From Halocatena salina (GTDB taxonomy: Archaea; Halobacteriota; Halobacteria; Halobacteriales; Haloarculaceae), in the NCBI RefSeq assembly GCF_023115355.1, contig NZ_CP096021.1, forward strand, positions 62,001 through 126,000: a stretch of DNA of 64,000 bases, read 5' to 3'. Within the stretch, counting starts at the first letter, position 1; every line of letters begins with the position of its first letter. The notes below the pieces were generated by a model that did not search any database, was not told where the DNA came from, and saw nothing but the letters and a program-made list of their open reading frames with translations. Shown piece by piece: positions 1-9,276 of this stretch. Both the position numbers and the translations under genes were made by a program.

Positions 1-90
1 GACCCTGAGCACCGCAAAAATCCCCCCACCGACCATTCCACCGATGGCCATCGCGAGTGCCTCCGTGAGCTCCTTCCGAGACTGGATCTC
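1..90 (-). CDS. Amino-acid/APC-type permease, N-terminal fragment cut by window edge
   Basis: The reverse strand is open from the stop at 91-93 to the window edge. It reads a short lead, then MAIGGMVGGGIF, which matches the first membrane segment of APC-superfamily permeases with the glycine-rich substrate-binding break. Conserved-looking residues lie upstream of the first ATG (position 51), where an ATC codon stands where a start might be expected, so the true start is uncertain or lost. The next gene on the strand, LtrA, ends 18 bp upstream of this frame. Only about 30 codons are visible, so assignment rests on one motif. Confidence 0.4.
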
Positions 91-107
91 TTACAGTGAC
101 TCATCGT

Positions 108-1277
108 TCAGCCTGCACGGAGTCTGTTTCGATGTTCGGATCGCACCGTTTCGTAGGCCGCAAGCCCAACGAACAGCGCTGTGAGAACTGCGAGAGCGGC
201 GATAGCGGGAACCCGAACCGCTAGGGGGGTCAACACGAGGGCGGCGGCGGCCACAACGAGCCGCAGGACGCTGATGTTACCGTGGTCGCGGTATCGGAAG
301 GCGTTGTGTCCGATCAGATAGACTGCACCGCCACCGAACAGAGCGACGGCAGCGATTATCCCGAGCGGCTCGCCGGTGTGTGCGAGGGTTTGCTCGATAC
401 CGAGCGCGACGAAGATGATGCTCCCGACCATCAGGAGGTGGATATAGCTGTACGAATCACGCGCCATCTGTGTTTGTTCGTGGCCGCTGGCCGCAGCAAG
501 GGTTTGTTCTGCGGCAAGTACGACGTAGTCGAAGTAGAGCCACCACAGTGCGATGACGAGTACAATCCCGAGGAGGGCAGCGAGGACGACACTGAAACCG
601 AGTTCCAATCCCTCCGCCCCGACGCCGATCGCCACGAGCGATTCACCTAGCGCGATGATGAGAACGAGTCGGTGGCGTTCGACGAAGTGCTCAACATTGA
701 CGTGAAATCCCTTGACGCCGCGTACGAACACGATACCGTAATCGAGTGCGAGTGCCACAATCCAGAGTACCCCTTCGAACAGCCCATCGAAGAATCCGGC
801 GATGACAATCAGTGCTGGTCCGCCAAAGAATCCCGGCGCGGCTCGGAGGACTGCATTGCGCGTTTCGGGCGGAGTGGCAACTGCATAAAGAAGGACATGC
901 AGGACCCGAACGACGAAGTAGGCGACGCCGAAGAGCACCCCATCATCGCCGAACGCGCCGGGCACAGAAAGCGCGACGATAAGCATGGCCACCATCGCGG
1001 TGAGGATCACAGAGCGCGCAGGTAACATCTCCTCGGCGGGCACAGCACCAGTGAGCCACGAGTAAGTGACCCACGCCCACCACAGCATCGCGAACAGCGC
1101 CGCACCGCGCGCCATACCGGTCCACGTGAGGTTCTCGACGAGGAACCCGGTAACCTGAGTGAACGCGAAGACGAATACCAGATCGAAAAACAGCTCTAAG
1201 GGAGTGACATCCTGTTCTTGTTCGACGCCGTCTTGTTCTGCAACGACCGATCCGTTCGTGCTCATCAGTGTCTTCAT
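108..1277 (-). CDS. Low-temperature-requirement A (LtrA) family membrane protein
   Basis: A polytopic membrane protein of 385-389 residues. The conserved opening LELFFDLVFVFAFTQV is the LtrA hallmark, followed by hydrophobic segments through the whole length. Two ATGs lie close together (1277 and 1265) and both are plausible starts. LtrA proteins were linked to growth at low temperature in Listeria, but their biochemical role is not established, so no substrate is proposed. A decayed partial copy of the C-terminal end sits just upstream at 1475-1660, which suggests a past tandem duplication. The family call is firm from the N-terminal motif and length. Confidence 0.85.
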   Translation of the reverse strand: MKTLMSTNGSVVAEQDGVEQEQDVTPLELFFDLVFVFAFTQVTGFLVENLTWTGMARGAALFAMLWWAWVTYSWLTGAVPAEEMLPARSVILTAMVAMLIVALSVPGAFGDDGVLFGVAYFVVRVLHVLLYAVATPPETRNAVLRAAPGFFGGPALIVIAGFFDGLFEGVLWIVALALDYGIVFVRGVKGFHVNVEHFVERHRLVLIIALGESLVAIGVGAEGLELGFSVVLAALLGIVLVIALWWLYFDYVVLAAEQTLAAASGHEQTQMARDSYSYIHLLMVGSIIFVALGIEQTLAHTGEPLGIIAAVALFGGGAVYLIGHNAFRYRDHGNISVLRLVVAAAALVLTPLAVRVPAIAALAVLTALFVGLAAYETVRSEHRNRLRAG

Positions 1278-1474
1278 GGAGCAACAGCGACTTCAAAATT
1301 TACGCCTCCGGGGAAGTTCGCCGTCCACCATGAAGATGTCTGACCATCGTGAAGTGGATGGGCCTGTATGAATCGCGCGCTAGTACCGTCTGTTCGTGGT
1401 CACTCTCGCTGACGAGACCCTGCTCTGCTCGATGACTGTTTATCTCGTTGTCAGTCCAACAATCGAACGTCGAG

Positions 1475-1660
1475 TCATTCCCCGCGGATCAAGTGGCGCA
1501 ACTCGGAATATATCGTCTCGAAGATCGCGAGGCCGACGAACAGGACCACGAGCGCGGCAACGATCGCAGTAACGAGTCGAGGCGCGCTGACGCTGCCGAT
1601 ATCACGCAACTGTCAGGCTGTATCCCCGAATAGATAGAGCGCGCCGCCGCCACACGTTGT
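1475..1660 (-). pseudogene. Relic of a second LtrA-family gene (C-terminal end)
   Basis: Two reverse-strand pieces in different frames match the C-terminus of the intact LtrA at 108-1277. GGGALYLFGDTA corresponds to GGGAVYLIGHNA, and after a frame change VVLFVGLAIFETIYSEL corresponds to TALFVGLAAYETVRSEH. The second piece ends at a stop at 1475-1477. The helix between them is partly deleted. This is a degraded paralogue, not a functional gene. Reverse-strand text further upstream (about 1690-1890) also has short open pieces but matches nothing I recognise. Confidence 0.7.
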
Positions 1661-2435
1661 ACATCCTTCGTCTGATGACACATATATGATGCTACCCGTA
1701 TGAGCGCGATCTCCATGCTCGTGTGGCACGTTCCGTACGACACCTGCGACGGTGACAGATTCCTGTTCCAGTTTCTCGATGTCCTCGGTTTCGTCCGCGT
1801 ACTTTCGCTTCGGGATCGAGTCCCATCTCGTCGTACGCAGTCTGTACCGTCCGGCGCTCATCCATACCTATCTTAGTGATCAATTCCACTTTAATTCATA
1901 TAGAGAATATCTATATAATACACGACAGCGACACCGTGATGCTCGTCGGAGGCGTCTAGTATTTGCCGAAGATGTTCCTGAGGAGCCCCCGGTTCAATGG
2001 ACCGCTGTAATCGGCTCGGTTGAATCACTAAATAGCAGGGGGATAGATCGCTACATCAGAGGAACTGAAGCGGGTGACTGTGAGTGTCCACAATACAAAT
2101 CCTGCTCATTGGGACGTTGTGTCTGTTGCTCAAAGCGTTACTGGCGATTCACCACGACTCTCACTTGGGCGTGTGATCACACTCTCTCAGCCTTCCTCCT
2201 TCGCCATCAAGCCTATCGAGGATCAAAGAAATATGCACTCATAACCACTTGTACCTTTAATCGATAACGATATACAGCGTAGATGGGCTAAAAACGGCAG
2301 TTTAATATAATGTTACTACGAATACCAATTCTAAGAATGAAATTGGGTTATCATGATAAACGGTGTTTTGGTAGCTTTCAACGAGGGGTATGGTCGAATA
2401 GCAAATTATTGATATCTGAATATTGATTTAATATA
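1661..2435. other. Gap: unrecognised short frames, then AT-rich promoter region
   Basis: No supported gene. Open frames on both strands lack recognisable motifs and have low-complexity, arginine/serine-rich translations typical of antisense reading. The last 150 bases become AT-rich and probably carry the promoter of the secreted protein starting at 2436. Confidence 0.5.
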
Positions 2436-4283
2436 ATGACTAATCGATTCACCCAATCATCTGTTGGAAGACGATCCATCCTCAAAACCATCGGGACGAC
2501 GGGAATACTGGCTGGAGTCGGTGGAGTTGAGGCAAGTACCAATGCTGCTAGCACCCAGCGCACCGACTCGTTGAGTGCAGTCAATGCTTCGGCACGGCCG
2601 CTCACGGTCGATGATCCGTGGCAGACCTATGAATTCGCAGGCCAGTACGATTCGCCGGTCGTCATCGCTATGCCGCCATCGTATACCGGTCCAGATCCAT
2701 GTCATATTCGGCTACAGAACGTTTCCAGTGAACGCTTCGACGCTCGTATCGAAGAGTGGCGGTATCTAAACGGCGTTCATTACGAAGAAACTGCTGGCAG
2801 TTTAGTAATGGAGCCCGGAGAGTATGATCTCGACGGCGGGAGCGCTGTCGAGGTGGGGCGCACTGTCGCCGATCACACCTGGTCGACGGTGTCGTTCGAT
2901 CAGACGTTTGAGACGCCACCACTCGTGTTCTGTCAGGCCGAAACAGTCCAAGGGCCTCAGCCAATGATCACCCGCATCTCTGACGTTTCGACCGATGGGT
3001 TTGCCGTGAGAGTGCAGGAAGAAGAAGCAATCGGGGGCTATCACCGCACCGAATCGCTCGGCTACGTCGCTATCGAACCCGGTAGTGGCACTCTCAACGG
3101 GATGACGTTCGAGGCAGGACGGATGGATCTCGAAGATCAGTGGAGCCGACTGTCCTTCGACAATACGTACACGAACCCTGTCTTCCTCGCCGGGATGCAG
3201 TCGTTCAATGGCTCGAATACTGCCAGTCTCCGCCACCGAAATCTCTCGACAACCAGTGTCGAGGTGATGGTGCAGGAAGAACAGAGTCAGGACGATGAGA
3301 TGAGCCACGTGATCGAGCAGGTGGGCTATCTGGTGCTTGAAGCGAACCTCGATGAGGAGTCACCGCACCGGGGTGAGACGATCCCGAACGTTCCACACGC
3401 GCCGAGCGGAGTGACTCCTCCGACGGGAAGCAACTTCCGGCCGTCGGCTGCAACGCCCGTGTTGCGTGGAAGCGACGTGACCGACTACGGTGCGGTGGAC
3501 TACGTGGCTGATCCGTTCCTGTTCGTTGAGGACGGCACGTGGCACATGTTCTTCGAAATCCTCAACGCGAGTCGGGATGATGACGCGCCGATCGGCCACG
3601 CCACCAGCCAGAACGGGCTGGACTGGACGTACGATCAGGTAGTGATGGCAAACCGGTACCACCAGTCGTTCCCGCTGACGTGGAAACACCGCGGGAGCTA
3701 CTACATGACGATCTCGTATGGCAAGCGCGTAGAGCTGTACAAGTCTCGTCAATTCCCGACCAGTTGGCGCTACATCGGCAACGCGATCGACGTTGGGTAC
3801 TACTGTCACGATCCGACGTTCATTCGGTACGATGGGCGGTGGTGGTTGTTTACCGACCGTGGCAGTCGAAACGTAATGGTGTATCACTCCACAGATCTCG
3901 AACGCGAGGGGTGGACGCCACACGAGCAGAATCCTGTCGTTACTGATCGATTACAGGCAGGCCGACAGGGTGGCCGACCGATCGTCGTTGACGGTCAGTT
4001 GTTCCTGTACTTCCAGGACTGCGTCGAAAACTACGGCGACGCCATCCGGTGTTATGAGGTAACCGAGCTGTCTCCGTCTACGTACGCCGACCAGGAGGTG
4101 GCCGGATCACCTGTGCTCCACGAATTCGGTACCGGGTGGGCGAACAACGGGATGCACACGTTCGATCCATGGTGGCGCGGCCCAGAGAAGGGCTGGCGTT
4201 GTGCGGTCGATGGCGTCCGTGCACAGGAATCGACCGAGGATCTGTGGACAATCGGTATCGTCGATATCCCTCCTACTGGATAG
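2436..4283 (+). CDS. Tat-exported protein: beta-sandwich repeats plus GH43-like five-bladed propeller
   Basis: A 615-residue secreted protein. The N-terminus has a twin-arginine signal (GRRSILK at residues 11-17, then a hydrophobic stretch). Residues about 58-310 hold three tandem modules of about 85 residues sharing a pattern of W, F, PP and late E-G positions, resembling lectin-like beta-sandwiches. From about residue 340 the protein resembles glycoside hydrolase family 43/68-like propellers: VADPFLF with Asp359, repeated WHMFFE and WWLFTD strands, and HDPTFI. It resembles the propeller domain of a haloarchaeal group related to glucosamine inositolphosphorylceramide transferase N-termini. 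The role is probably carbohydrate binding or hydrolysis outside the cell; substrate unknown. The start follows an AT-rich promoter stretch. Confidence 0.7.
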   Translation: MTNRFTQSSVGRRSILKTIGTTGILAGVGGVEASTNAASTQRTDSLSAVNASARPLTVDDPWQTYEFAGQYDSPVVIAMPPSYTGPDPCHIRLQNVSSERFDARIEEWRYLNGVHYEETAGSLVMEPGEYDLDGGSAVEVGRTVADHTWSTVSFDQTFETPPLVFCQAETVQGPQPMITRISDVSTDGFAVRVQEEEAIGGYHRTESLGYVAIEPGSGTLNGMTFEAGRMDLEDQWSRLSFDNTYTNPVFLAGMQSFNGSNTASLRHRNLSTTSVEVMVQEEQSQDDEMSHVIEQVGYLVLEANLDEESPHRGETIPNVPHAPSGVTPPTGSNFRPSAATPVLRGSDVTDYGAVDYVADPFLFVEDGTWHMFFEILNASRDDDAPIGHATSQNGLDWTYDQVVMANRYHQSFPLTWKHRGSYYMTISYGKRVELYKSRQFPTSWRYIGNAIDVGYYCHDPTFIRYDGRWWLFTDRGSRNVMVYHSTDLEREGWTPHEQNPVVTDRLQAGRQGGRPIVVDGQLFLYFQDCVENYGDAIRCYEVTELSPSTYADQEVAGSPVLHEFGTGWANNGMHTFDPWWRGPEKGWRCAVDGVRAQESTEDLWTIGIVDIPPTG

Positions 4284-4607
4284 TCTCATAGAGTAGCTCG
4301 GGACGCCATACGCGGGGATCATTCGTGTACTGGTGACCACATCGATATCTTCCGCTTCGATGGACCGAAGTATCGCTTTCGTGGAGACAGTGGACGTAGC
4401 AGACGTCTCTATCTAGCGCAGTGAGTGAAAACGCTGCTGGAGATTGAAATCGGGGTCATTCAATACGTGATGTCCTAACTGCTGATGATGGGCATGCATG
4501 ATTCCCGATGCACGGTTTATCTCGAAATCCACCTGACAACCAAATTTTATATCTATTTATCATAAGCATTTTTATATCACTAATATGGTACAATTATTGA
4601 TAAAAGT
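4284..4607. other. Intergenic gap
   Basis: No gene or motif recognised. The last 80 bases are strongly AT-rich and include TATA-like stretches ahead of the relic at 4608. Confidence 0.5.
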
Positions 4608-5344
4608 ATGAACTGTTCGAACAGGATCATCTGTCCTGTGACTGGTAATCTTCGCTGTCACATATCAGAGGGATTTCGCAGCGATACGATCGACGGCAGC
4701 GAGGTGACTGGCTCGGTGGTGAGCGGGCGCGACAGCTATGTTTACACTGGTGAAATCCAAGCCAGCGACATCCCGTCCAGCATTCAGGTGCTCAAAAACG
4801 GGACGGAGGCCACCCCCGGCTCGTTGCTGCCCGAGGCGCAGTTCAATCCGGAAACCCTCCTAACAAGATGACGATCAGCATCGATCGACAAGAGCGGGTG
4901 GATTATGGATTTAGTGTCACTGGCAATCTCGAAGTTGGCCCGCTGGGCAATTCGAGCAGTGGCGATCGGGCTGCTAACGGGTATGGGCGCGGTTACGGTG
5001 CCAACACCGGTGCGGACGAGTATCTGTACTGTGGTGGACTGGAGAGTCTCAGTGACTTCACCTGTATCCAACTGGATGTCGACTATGACTACCAGCAGCT
5101 CATCGTCCGTGATCTTACTGACAGCGCTGATCCACCGTATGGCTATGAAATCACCGTGAGTGGATCGCTTTCGAAAGCAGACGCGAACAATGACGCAACG
5201 ATCAATGGAAACACGGTCTCCGGCAAGGTCACTGGCAAGACGGATGTCTTCGATTTTACCGGCGATCTCCTCGAAGTGATCTTCCCAACCTCGATCAAGG
5301 TCACATTCGAGACGCCGTATCCTCGGCTGACCGACGAGAACTAA
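4608..5344 (+). pseudogene. Relic of secreted protein C-terminal beta-sandwich modules (three copies)
   Basis: Two overlapping frames (4608-4871 and 4868-5344, sharing ATGA) encode three copies of one module: F-x-VTG-x-L, then a D-T-I-x-G run, VTG-x-V, a T-D-x-Y/F-x-F/Y-x-G strand and a final S-I-x-V strand. This module is common at the C-termini of large haloarchaeal secreted proteins. Here there is no signal peptide or catalytic domain, the reading frame changes between modules one and two, and the middle module is scrambled around a glycine/tyrosine-rich segment. I read it as the 3' remnant of a lost secreted enzyme. The ATGA overlap could instead mean two tiny cotranscribed proteins, but that is less likely. 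Confidence 0.5.
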
Positions 5345-5359
5345 CACCCCGATACATCC

Positions 5360-5686
5360 GTGGAAAAGCTCGCCATGGAATCGCTCGTGGATCCAAACAA
5401 CGACCGCATCGTGTTCACCTCGACCGCCGTCGAGGATCGGTTCGAACTGTACCTCGCCCACGGCGTCACTGCTGTCGATGAGGTGCCATCGGTGATCCAA
5501 CGTATCAGCGAAGAGATCGTGGTCGGCGTCAGCAATCTCGCGTGGGCTGAGCCCAACGTGCTCCAGTTCTGGCGGGACGGCTATGACTGTACTCAGGAAA
5601 TGAATCTCAACAACCTCATCTACAAACCAGTCGTATCGGCAGAAACACCATATCCAGATTCAGCATCGAATGGAGGTGGAGCATAA
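5360..5686 (+). CDS. Hypothetical protein, possibly a further relic module
   Basis: A 108-residue acidic frame starting with GTG, 15 bp after the preceding relic stops. It begins with a D-R-I-V-F strand pattern vaguely like the modules upstream, then contains no recognised domain. It could be another decayed copy of the same beta-sandwich module or a small gene. There is no signal peptide, membrane segment or cysteine motif. Function unknown and reality uncertain. Confidence 0.3.
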   Translation: MEKLAMESLVDPNNDRIVFTSTAVEDRFELYLAHGVTAVDEVPSVIQRISEEIVVGVSNLAWAEPNVLQFWRDGYDCTQEMNLNNLIYKPVVSAETPYPDSASNGGGA

Positions 5687-5688
5687 TG

Positions 5689-6330
5689 GGAGGAATAAAA
5701 TATGACTATTGTAAAGATATTTCTCCTTTCGTTTCCCACTTCTGGTTTGGGACACCATGGGTGGATGCGCTTGGTGGGGGGGAGCCGGGACGATTTGTTC
5801 GATTGTAAGAACTGGAAAAACCCATGGTGTATGGACGGAAGGCAGAAAACAGTGCAATGGCTATAAAACACCGGAGCTAAAATGGCTTCCATTTAAGGTC
5901 ACCACGAAGGGTCTAAACCATCTTTCTTACTCGGATCTATGGAAACGGGAAGGTCCATCAGACAATCCATACTATGCTTTAGATGTGTGGATTGGTATTG
6001 AGGAGAGAAATAGCGGCAAGAAATGTGTTTGGTTTGGTGTTGATGCAGGCCCAGGCGTCGATTGAGGGCCTGATGTAGGCTATGCGCTCAAGAACCTCAC
6101 TGCGAGCAAGGTGGGATCAGGTACGGCGACATCTACACCATAGTAGAAGAAGTCCTAGAAGCGATTGCTGGTGCAGTAGATAGGGACTCTGCGATTGATC
6201 TCATTATCAAAGCGGCAAAGTTCATCATCGTGGCTGCTATTGCTGTCGTAATAGCTTTTATAATAGTCAAATTAAGCCCAGTGGTTCTTCTGGGGCATTA
6301 GCAGCAGGGGCAATAGTAGGGACAACTGGA
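5689..6330 (+). pseudogene. Broken small secreted/membrane protein gene
   Basis: Several short frames on one strand appear to be pieces of one gene. An ATG at 5689 or 5701 gives about 40-55 codons. The frame 5757-6065 has WKREGPSDNPYYALDVWIG and a late Cys-Val-Trp-Phe strand, and continues after an in-frame stop as GYALKNLTASKVG. A separate frame at 6128-6301 encodes a charged stretch, then a strongly hydrophobic segment of about 25 residues (AAIAVVIAFIIV). Nothing is recognised by family. An intact membrane protein follows at 6399. Base composition is more AT-rich than the flanks, which suggests acquired DNA. Confidence 0.35.
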
Positions 6331-6398
6331 TAATATCGTTTTAATTATAAACACCACTTTTCTATTTTACGATCAATAAGTATATAATCGGCAGAAAT

Positions 6399-6926
6399 GT
6401 GGTAGATAAAGAGAGACAAATGAGATCTGTCAAAGTCGGCGTTGGACAGGTGACTATCACAGATGAAACTATACAGATCGACCAGGGGCCAATTAGGGTT
6501 TTGAAACGGCTTTATGAACAAAGCAAGCTACTCATTGCTTTTATAATTATCGGTTCTTTGTGTACAATTATTATGGCTATTTTTGAGTCCTCACCACTTC
6601 GCGAATTTGCACAAATCACAATTATATTTGTTATTATTGGTATTCCTCTTGCAACTCTATACCCAAAGATTAGGAATAATATTGAGAATGCTTCAGAAAT
6701 CTGCCGTGTAGATATCCGTCATATCAAGTATACGACCGGGTCACGACTGTCTGCTCCGAAGCTCCGCATCATCGTTGATGACGGCGTGGCAACTGGAGTC
6801 CGTACCGTCCCGTTGTCTCATCGACGACTGGGTGGCGACCAACAGTTAGAGGCAGCGATTCAAGCGTTTGAAGACGCTGGCATCGAGATTGTTCCGACCG
6901 ATGAAACACCTGACGAAGACGGGTGA
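6399..6926 (+). CDS. Hypothetical two-helix membrane protein
   Basis: A 175-residue protein from a GTG start (an ATG at 6420 gives 168 residues). It has an N-terminal soluble strand region with a QVTITDETI-type pattern, two hydrophobic segments at about residues 45-65 and 70-88, and a soluble C-terminal domain with a PLSHRR stretch and an acidic tail. The layout resembles small PH-like membrane proteins, but I cannot assign a family. A TATA-like TATATAATC lies just upstream (6381-6389). It follows the broken gene at 5689-6330 and may once have been its partner. Coding is likely; function is unknown. Confidence 0.5.
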   Translation: MVDKERQMRSVKVGVGQVTITDETIQIDQGPIRVLKRLYEQSKLLIAFIIIGSLCTIIMAIFESSPLREFAQITIIFVIIGIPLATLYPKIRNNIENASEICRVDIRHIKYTTGSRLSAPKLRIIVDDGVATGVRTVPLSHRRLGGDQQLEAAIQAFEDAGIEIVPTDETPDEDG

Positions 6927-7165
6927 TCTCATCCACGGCGAATCGAGCTATCAAATTCTCAAAAGCACACGACACCGAGCCAGCCCGGACGAAACCCCAA
7001 GCGACCGTTTCACCGGGAGTTCTCGATCACTTCGTTTCAGCGACGACCGTGTCACCGAGCAGACCGACGCGACGATGGCGACGGTACAGATACCCGAGCT
7101 CAACGACGGTTTTCGGCCCGAGATACGACAGAAGAATATTCATATAGTAAATTATTTCATTGTCT
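6927..7165. other. Intergenic region between convergent genes
   Basis: No gene recognised; the forward and reverse frames here have no domain signal. It separates the convergent 6399 and GH43 genes. Confidence 0.4.
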
Positions 7166-8707
7166 CTACGAGATAAATCGCCAGCGCTGATGATCTCCAG
7201 CGTTCCACGTCCATTGCTGAACGTTTGCGGCGTCCGACGTCGACTGGCTCGCGACGTCAGCGGCCTTGCCGCTATTTGCGTTCACTAGTTGGTAGGTGCC
7301 GTCGCCATTGTCCACGATGTCCCACTCCTGGCACGAGTGGCCCGTGTCCGTATACTGCCGGACGTTCGCGCCGTCTTCGGTAGACGCATTCGCCACTTCG
7401 AGGAACTGCCCGCTGTTGACGTTCGTGATGTCGTACGTCCCGCTGCTGTTCTGGGTAACGTTCCACTGCTGGCACGTACACCCTGTATCCGAGTACTGCC
7501 GGACGTTCGCGCCCGCGCTCGTCGATCCGTTTGCAACCTCCAGATGCAACCCGCTGTTGGCGTTCGTGATGTAATAAGTACCATCGGCGACCGGACCGCC
7601 GCCCTCGCAGTAGCCGCCTAGGCCGGGATTGGTCATCTGTGCGGATGGCGTCCCATCGCAGCCGATCACCGGCCAGCCATTCTCCCACTGGATCGGATCC
7701 AGGAAAAACTGTCGCGCGGGTGGCCAGCCGTTGTTTCCTGCGTACTCCGGGCCCTCGGTGTCGTAGGCATGATAGACGAACCACCAGGAGCCGTCGTCGG
7801 CGACCGTTACGTCGCCGTGGCCCGGTCCTACGAACCGAGCGTTGTCTCCGAGGTGGGTTGGACCTGCGTTCCACTCGTCGCGGTCGAGCATCGCGGTCCC
7901 GTTCATGTCGTAGTACGGTCCGAGGAAGTTCTCCGACCGCCCGACTTCGATCTCGTACGTACTGTCGAATCCGGCACAGCAGTCGCCGGTCGAGCCGAAG
8001 AAGTACCAGTAGCCGTCCCGTTGAAAGATGGTCGCACCCTCGTAGGCGCTCCCGACAATCTGGTCGAACGTCCCAGACCGGACGTCCTGAAGGTCGGCAG
8101 TGAGTTCTACCACGTACACGCCGGCGAAGTTGCCCCAGAAGAGGTACGGCGTCCCATTGTGGGAGACGAAGTACGGGTCGATGGTGTTGCCGGGGTAAGG
8201 ATGATCCGGGTTGGAGAGGATCTCCCCGTGGTCTGTGAAGGGACCGTCGGGCGTGTCGGAGGTGGCGAGGCCGATGCCGGGCACGAGACTGTCGTCGTCC
8301 TCCCGTGGCCAGAGCGAGTAGAACAGTACCCACTGGCCGTTGTGGTAATGAATGTCCGGCGCCCAGACCGAGCCGTACAGCCAGCCGGGTCGCGAGTCGA
8401 ACGCCTCGCCCTCGTACGTCCAGTTGACGAGATCCGGCGAGGAGAGGATCGGCACCAACATCTCGTCGGCGTCGTTGTTGTAGCTCATGTTCGAGGCGTA
8501 CGTCCACCAGGTTCCATCGTCGGCGCGATGAATCGTCGGATCCGCGAAGTCCGGGCCGTACAGCGGGTTGTGATAGTGTGTAGCGCTAGGATCTGCCGTC
8601 ACCGAACCGCTCGAGACGGCCATCCCCGCTGCTCCGAGTGCCCCCGTGCCGAGTATTTTCAAAATACTACGTCGATCTATTCCACAGTTGTCATGACTGT
8701 CTGTCAT
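7166..8707 (-). CDS. Tat-exported GH43 arabinanase-like enzyme with ricin-type (CBM13) lectin domain
   Basis: A 513-residue secreted glycoside hydrolase. The Tat signal is DRRSILK at residues 11-17. The GH43 catalytic propeller spans about 45-355. The expected acid triad is visible: Asp56 in FADPTIH (general base), Asp177 in TIDPYF (pKa modulator) and Glu223 in YEGATIF (general acid). The YGSVWAPDIH segment fits endo-arabinanase-type members. Residues about 375-513 form a ricin B-type domain with repeated Q-x-W motifs (CQQWNV, CQEWDI, HQRWRF), which would bind polysaccharide. The likely substrate is arabinan or a related pentosan, but GH43 specificities are mixed. The gene has its own leaderless-type promoter. 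A relic of a similar lectin domain lies upstream at 8830-8931. Confidence 0.88.
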   Translation of the reverse strand: MTDSHDNCGIDRRSILKILGTGALGAAGMAVSSGSVTADPSATHYHNPLYGPDFADPTIHRADDGTWWTYASNMSYNNDADEMLVPILSSPDLVNWTYEGEAFDSRPGWLYGSVWAPDIHYHNGQWVLFYSLWPREDDDSLVPGIGLATSDTPDGPFTDHGEILSNPDHPYPGNTIDPYFVSHNGTPYLFWGNFAGVYVVELTADLQDVRSGTFDQIVGSAYEGATIFQRDGYWYFFGSTGDCCAGFDSTYEIEVGRSENFLGPYYDMNGTAMLDRDEWNAGPTHLGDNARFVGPGHGDVTVADDGSWWFVYHAYDTEGPEYAGNNGWPPARQFFLDPIQWENGWPVIGCDGTPSAQMTNPGLGGYCEGGGPVADGTYYITNANSGLHLEVANGSTSAGANVRQYSDTGCTCQQWNVTQNSSGTYDITNVNSGQFLEVANASTEDGANVRQYTDTGHSCQEWDIVDNGDGTYQLVNANSGKAADVASQSTSDAANVQQWTWNAGDHQRWRFIS

Positions 8708-8730
8708 GCAATTCTAAATAAGATAGTAGT

Positions 8731-8740
8731 TTATAAATAA
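8731..8740 (-). promoter_or_regulatory. TATA box of the GH43 gene
   Basis: On the reverse strand the sequence TTATTTATAA lies 24-33 bp before the ATG at 8707. That spacing is what is expected when transcription starts at the start codon, so the message is probably leaderless, as is common in haloarchaea. No ribosome-binding site precedes the ATG. Confidence 0.6.
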
Positions 8741-8829
8741 TTTACCTTGGTAATTAACAATCTTTTATGAAAAATAAAATGGAACTACGCGTAGAAGGTG
8801 CTAGGTTGCGCTAAAGGATACCTCTGGTC

Positions 8830-8931
8830 TCAGTAGACCCACTGTTGGACGTTCGTGTGGTCGCTCCTGTCGGCGTTGGCGAGTTACATCACGAGGCCGC
8901 TGTTGACATTCTCGATGAAATAGCGACCCTG
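8830..8931 (-). pseudogene. Relic of a ricin-type lectin repeat
   Basis: The reverse strand reads GRYFIENVNSGLVM, a stop, LANADRSDHTNVQQWVY and a stop. This aligns with the lectin repeats of the GH43 gene downstream (ITNVNSGQFLEVANAST and VQQW). An in-frame stop interrupts the repeat and no catalytic domain precedes it. It is the decayed tail of a second lectin-bearing secreted enzyme, probably a lost paralogue of the GH43 gene. Confidence 0.65.
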
Positions 8932-9276
8932 CGCGGTGGGGGCTTACACGCTGTAGGCAAGACTACCCAGCGGGTGGTTGCCAGCGATATCGAGGTCAGA
9001 GAGACGGCCGAAACCCAAGGAAGCGACTGAATTTATCGAACTCCATTGTCTCATGGTTGACGAGGATGCTCGTATCTCCGATGATGGGTCCCCTCCACCG
9101 TTTGGACTAAAGTGGTAGGTAGACACCACTCACCATCTCCTATTGATCGAAGGACATCAACTCCCGTTTTATATGAATCATTGGCGATCACCATCCAGCA
9201 TACAAAGAGTTTCAGTTCGAGCTGTTGAGGGTACTCATTGATCTATGGCATGTGTGATGGAGTTAGAGCCGGGCCC
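8932..9276. other. Gap, nothing recognised
   Basis: Short frames on both strands without motifs. The reverse-strand text just upstream of the lectin relic (LSDLDIAGNHPLGSL) may belong to the same lost gene, but it is too short to assign. Confidence 0.4.

Noticed and set aside
1752-2267. 171-codon forward frame in the gap after the LtrA relic
   Set aside because: Composition is Arg/Ser/Tyr-rich without pattern and covers relic DNA; not supported as a gene.
7272-8740. Long frames overlapping the GH43 gene on both strands (411 and 323 codons)
   Set aside because: They overlap an intact, motif-bearing gene, are Arg- or Val-rich and lack domains; they are shadows of GC-rich coding sequence.
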